The position numbers were made by a program, and so were the translations under genes. 25,988 nt of DNA from an uncultured Collinsella sp. (GTDB lineage Bacteria > Actinomycetota > Coriobacteriia > Coriobacteriales > Coriobacteriaceae). Each line of letters begins with the position of its first letter. The stretch's first letter is position 1. Shown here one piece after another: positions 25,939 to 25,988 of this stretch. A model generated the notes under the pieces. The model saw only the letters and a program-made list of their open reading frames with translations. It made no database searches and had not been told where the DNA came from. The stretch covers positions 1 to 25,988 of the forward strand of contig CABRID010000015.1 in assembly GCA_902470895.1 (NCBI GenBank). The letters are read 5' to 3'.

Positions 25939-25988
25939 TGCGGACAAAAAGTTGGACCGAGTCCGGTCCAGATTGGAGTCCGCATGGG
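25939..25988 (+). mobile_element. Possible left end of an IS3-family element (partial)
   Basis: TGCGGACAAAAAGTTGGACC at 25939-25958 resembles the terminal repeats of IS150-group IS3 elements, many of which read ...CAAAAAGTTGGAC. A GGACCG/CGGTCC hairpin and an outer TGCGGAC/GTCCGCA pair give a nested palindrome. An ATG at 25984 with GGAG 6 bases upstream would begin the first transposase frame; only its first codons are inside the window. Confidence 0.4.

Overview
The window most resembles a gut Coriobacteriia genome, probably Collinsella. Evidence is the high-GC coding bias, the actinobacterial-style PyrR hairpin placed over the carA ribosome binding site, scattered purine genes, phosphotransferase (PTS) sugar operons and a class B sortase. 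The genus is inferred from memory of such genomes, not from a search.

Layout. 1-4975: pyrimidine/arginine precursor genes carA-carB behind a PyrR-type RNA hairpin. 4960-5106: a long hairpin element whose outer arm includes the last codons of carB. 5139-5801 (-): a truncated EamA transporter. 5922-7064: a DUF1016/YhcG PDDEXK nuclease-like gene. 7149-7516: a decayed toxin-antitoxin unit (toxin stub plus ribbon-helix-helix antitoxin). 7517-7878: mostly unassignable sequence ending in an operator and leader for the first sugar gene. 7879-15807: a beta-glucoside/chitobiose-type sugar region. It holds a GH1 phospho-glycosidase, a convergent RpiR-family regulator, and an operon of ChbG-type deacetylase, PTS IIC, IIB, IIA, a second GH1 phospho-glycosidase and a ROK sugar kinase. 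Two TTTCA-N5-TGAAA inverted repeats, one before the first GH1 gene and one between the regulator and the operon, suggest one regulon. 15808-16420: two terminators, a 203-bp element with 28-bp terminal inverted repeats, and a second copy of the hairpin element. 16421-18390: purE, sortase B and a diverged MoaE-like gene. 18497-19726 (-): a PF06541-type membrane protein. 20023-23641: purF, purM and purN. 23917-25383: an AlbA_2/HATPase regulator-like gene with lower GC. 25414-25881: a fructose/galactitol-type PTS IIA. The last ~50 bases look like the left end of an IS3-type element.

How it fits together. carAB makes carbamoyl phosphate. purF, purM, purN and purE are four non-contiguous steps of IMP synthesis. 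The sugar region would import a beta-linked disaccharide as its 6-phosphate (IIA to IIB to IIC), optionally deacetylate it (ChbG-like), cleave it (two GH1 enzymes) and phosphorylate the released free sugar (ROK).

The observation most worth following is the pair of hairpin elements at 4960-5106 and 16238-16325. They share a ~27-nt core with two paired covarying positions. Their 22-30 bp stem arms are unrelated to each other, yet each is perfectly self-complementary. At the carB copy the inverted homology extends into the carB reading frame, as if the arms were made by inverted duplication of local sequence.
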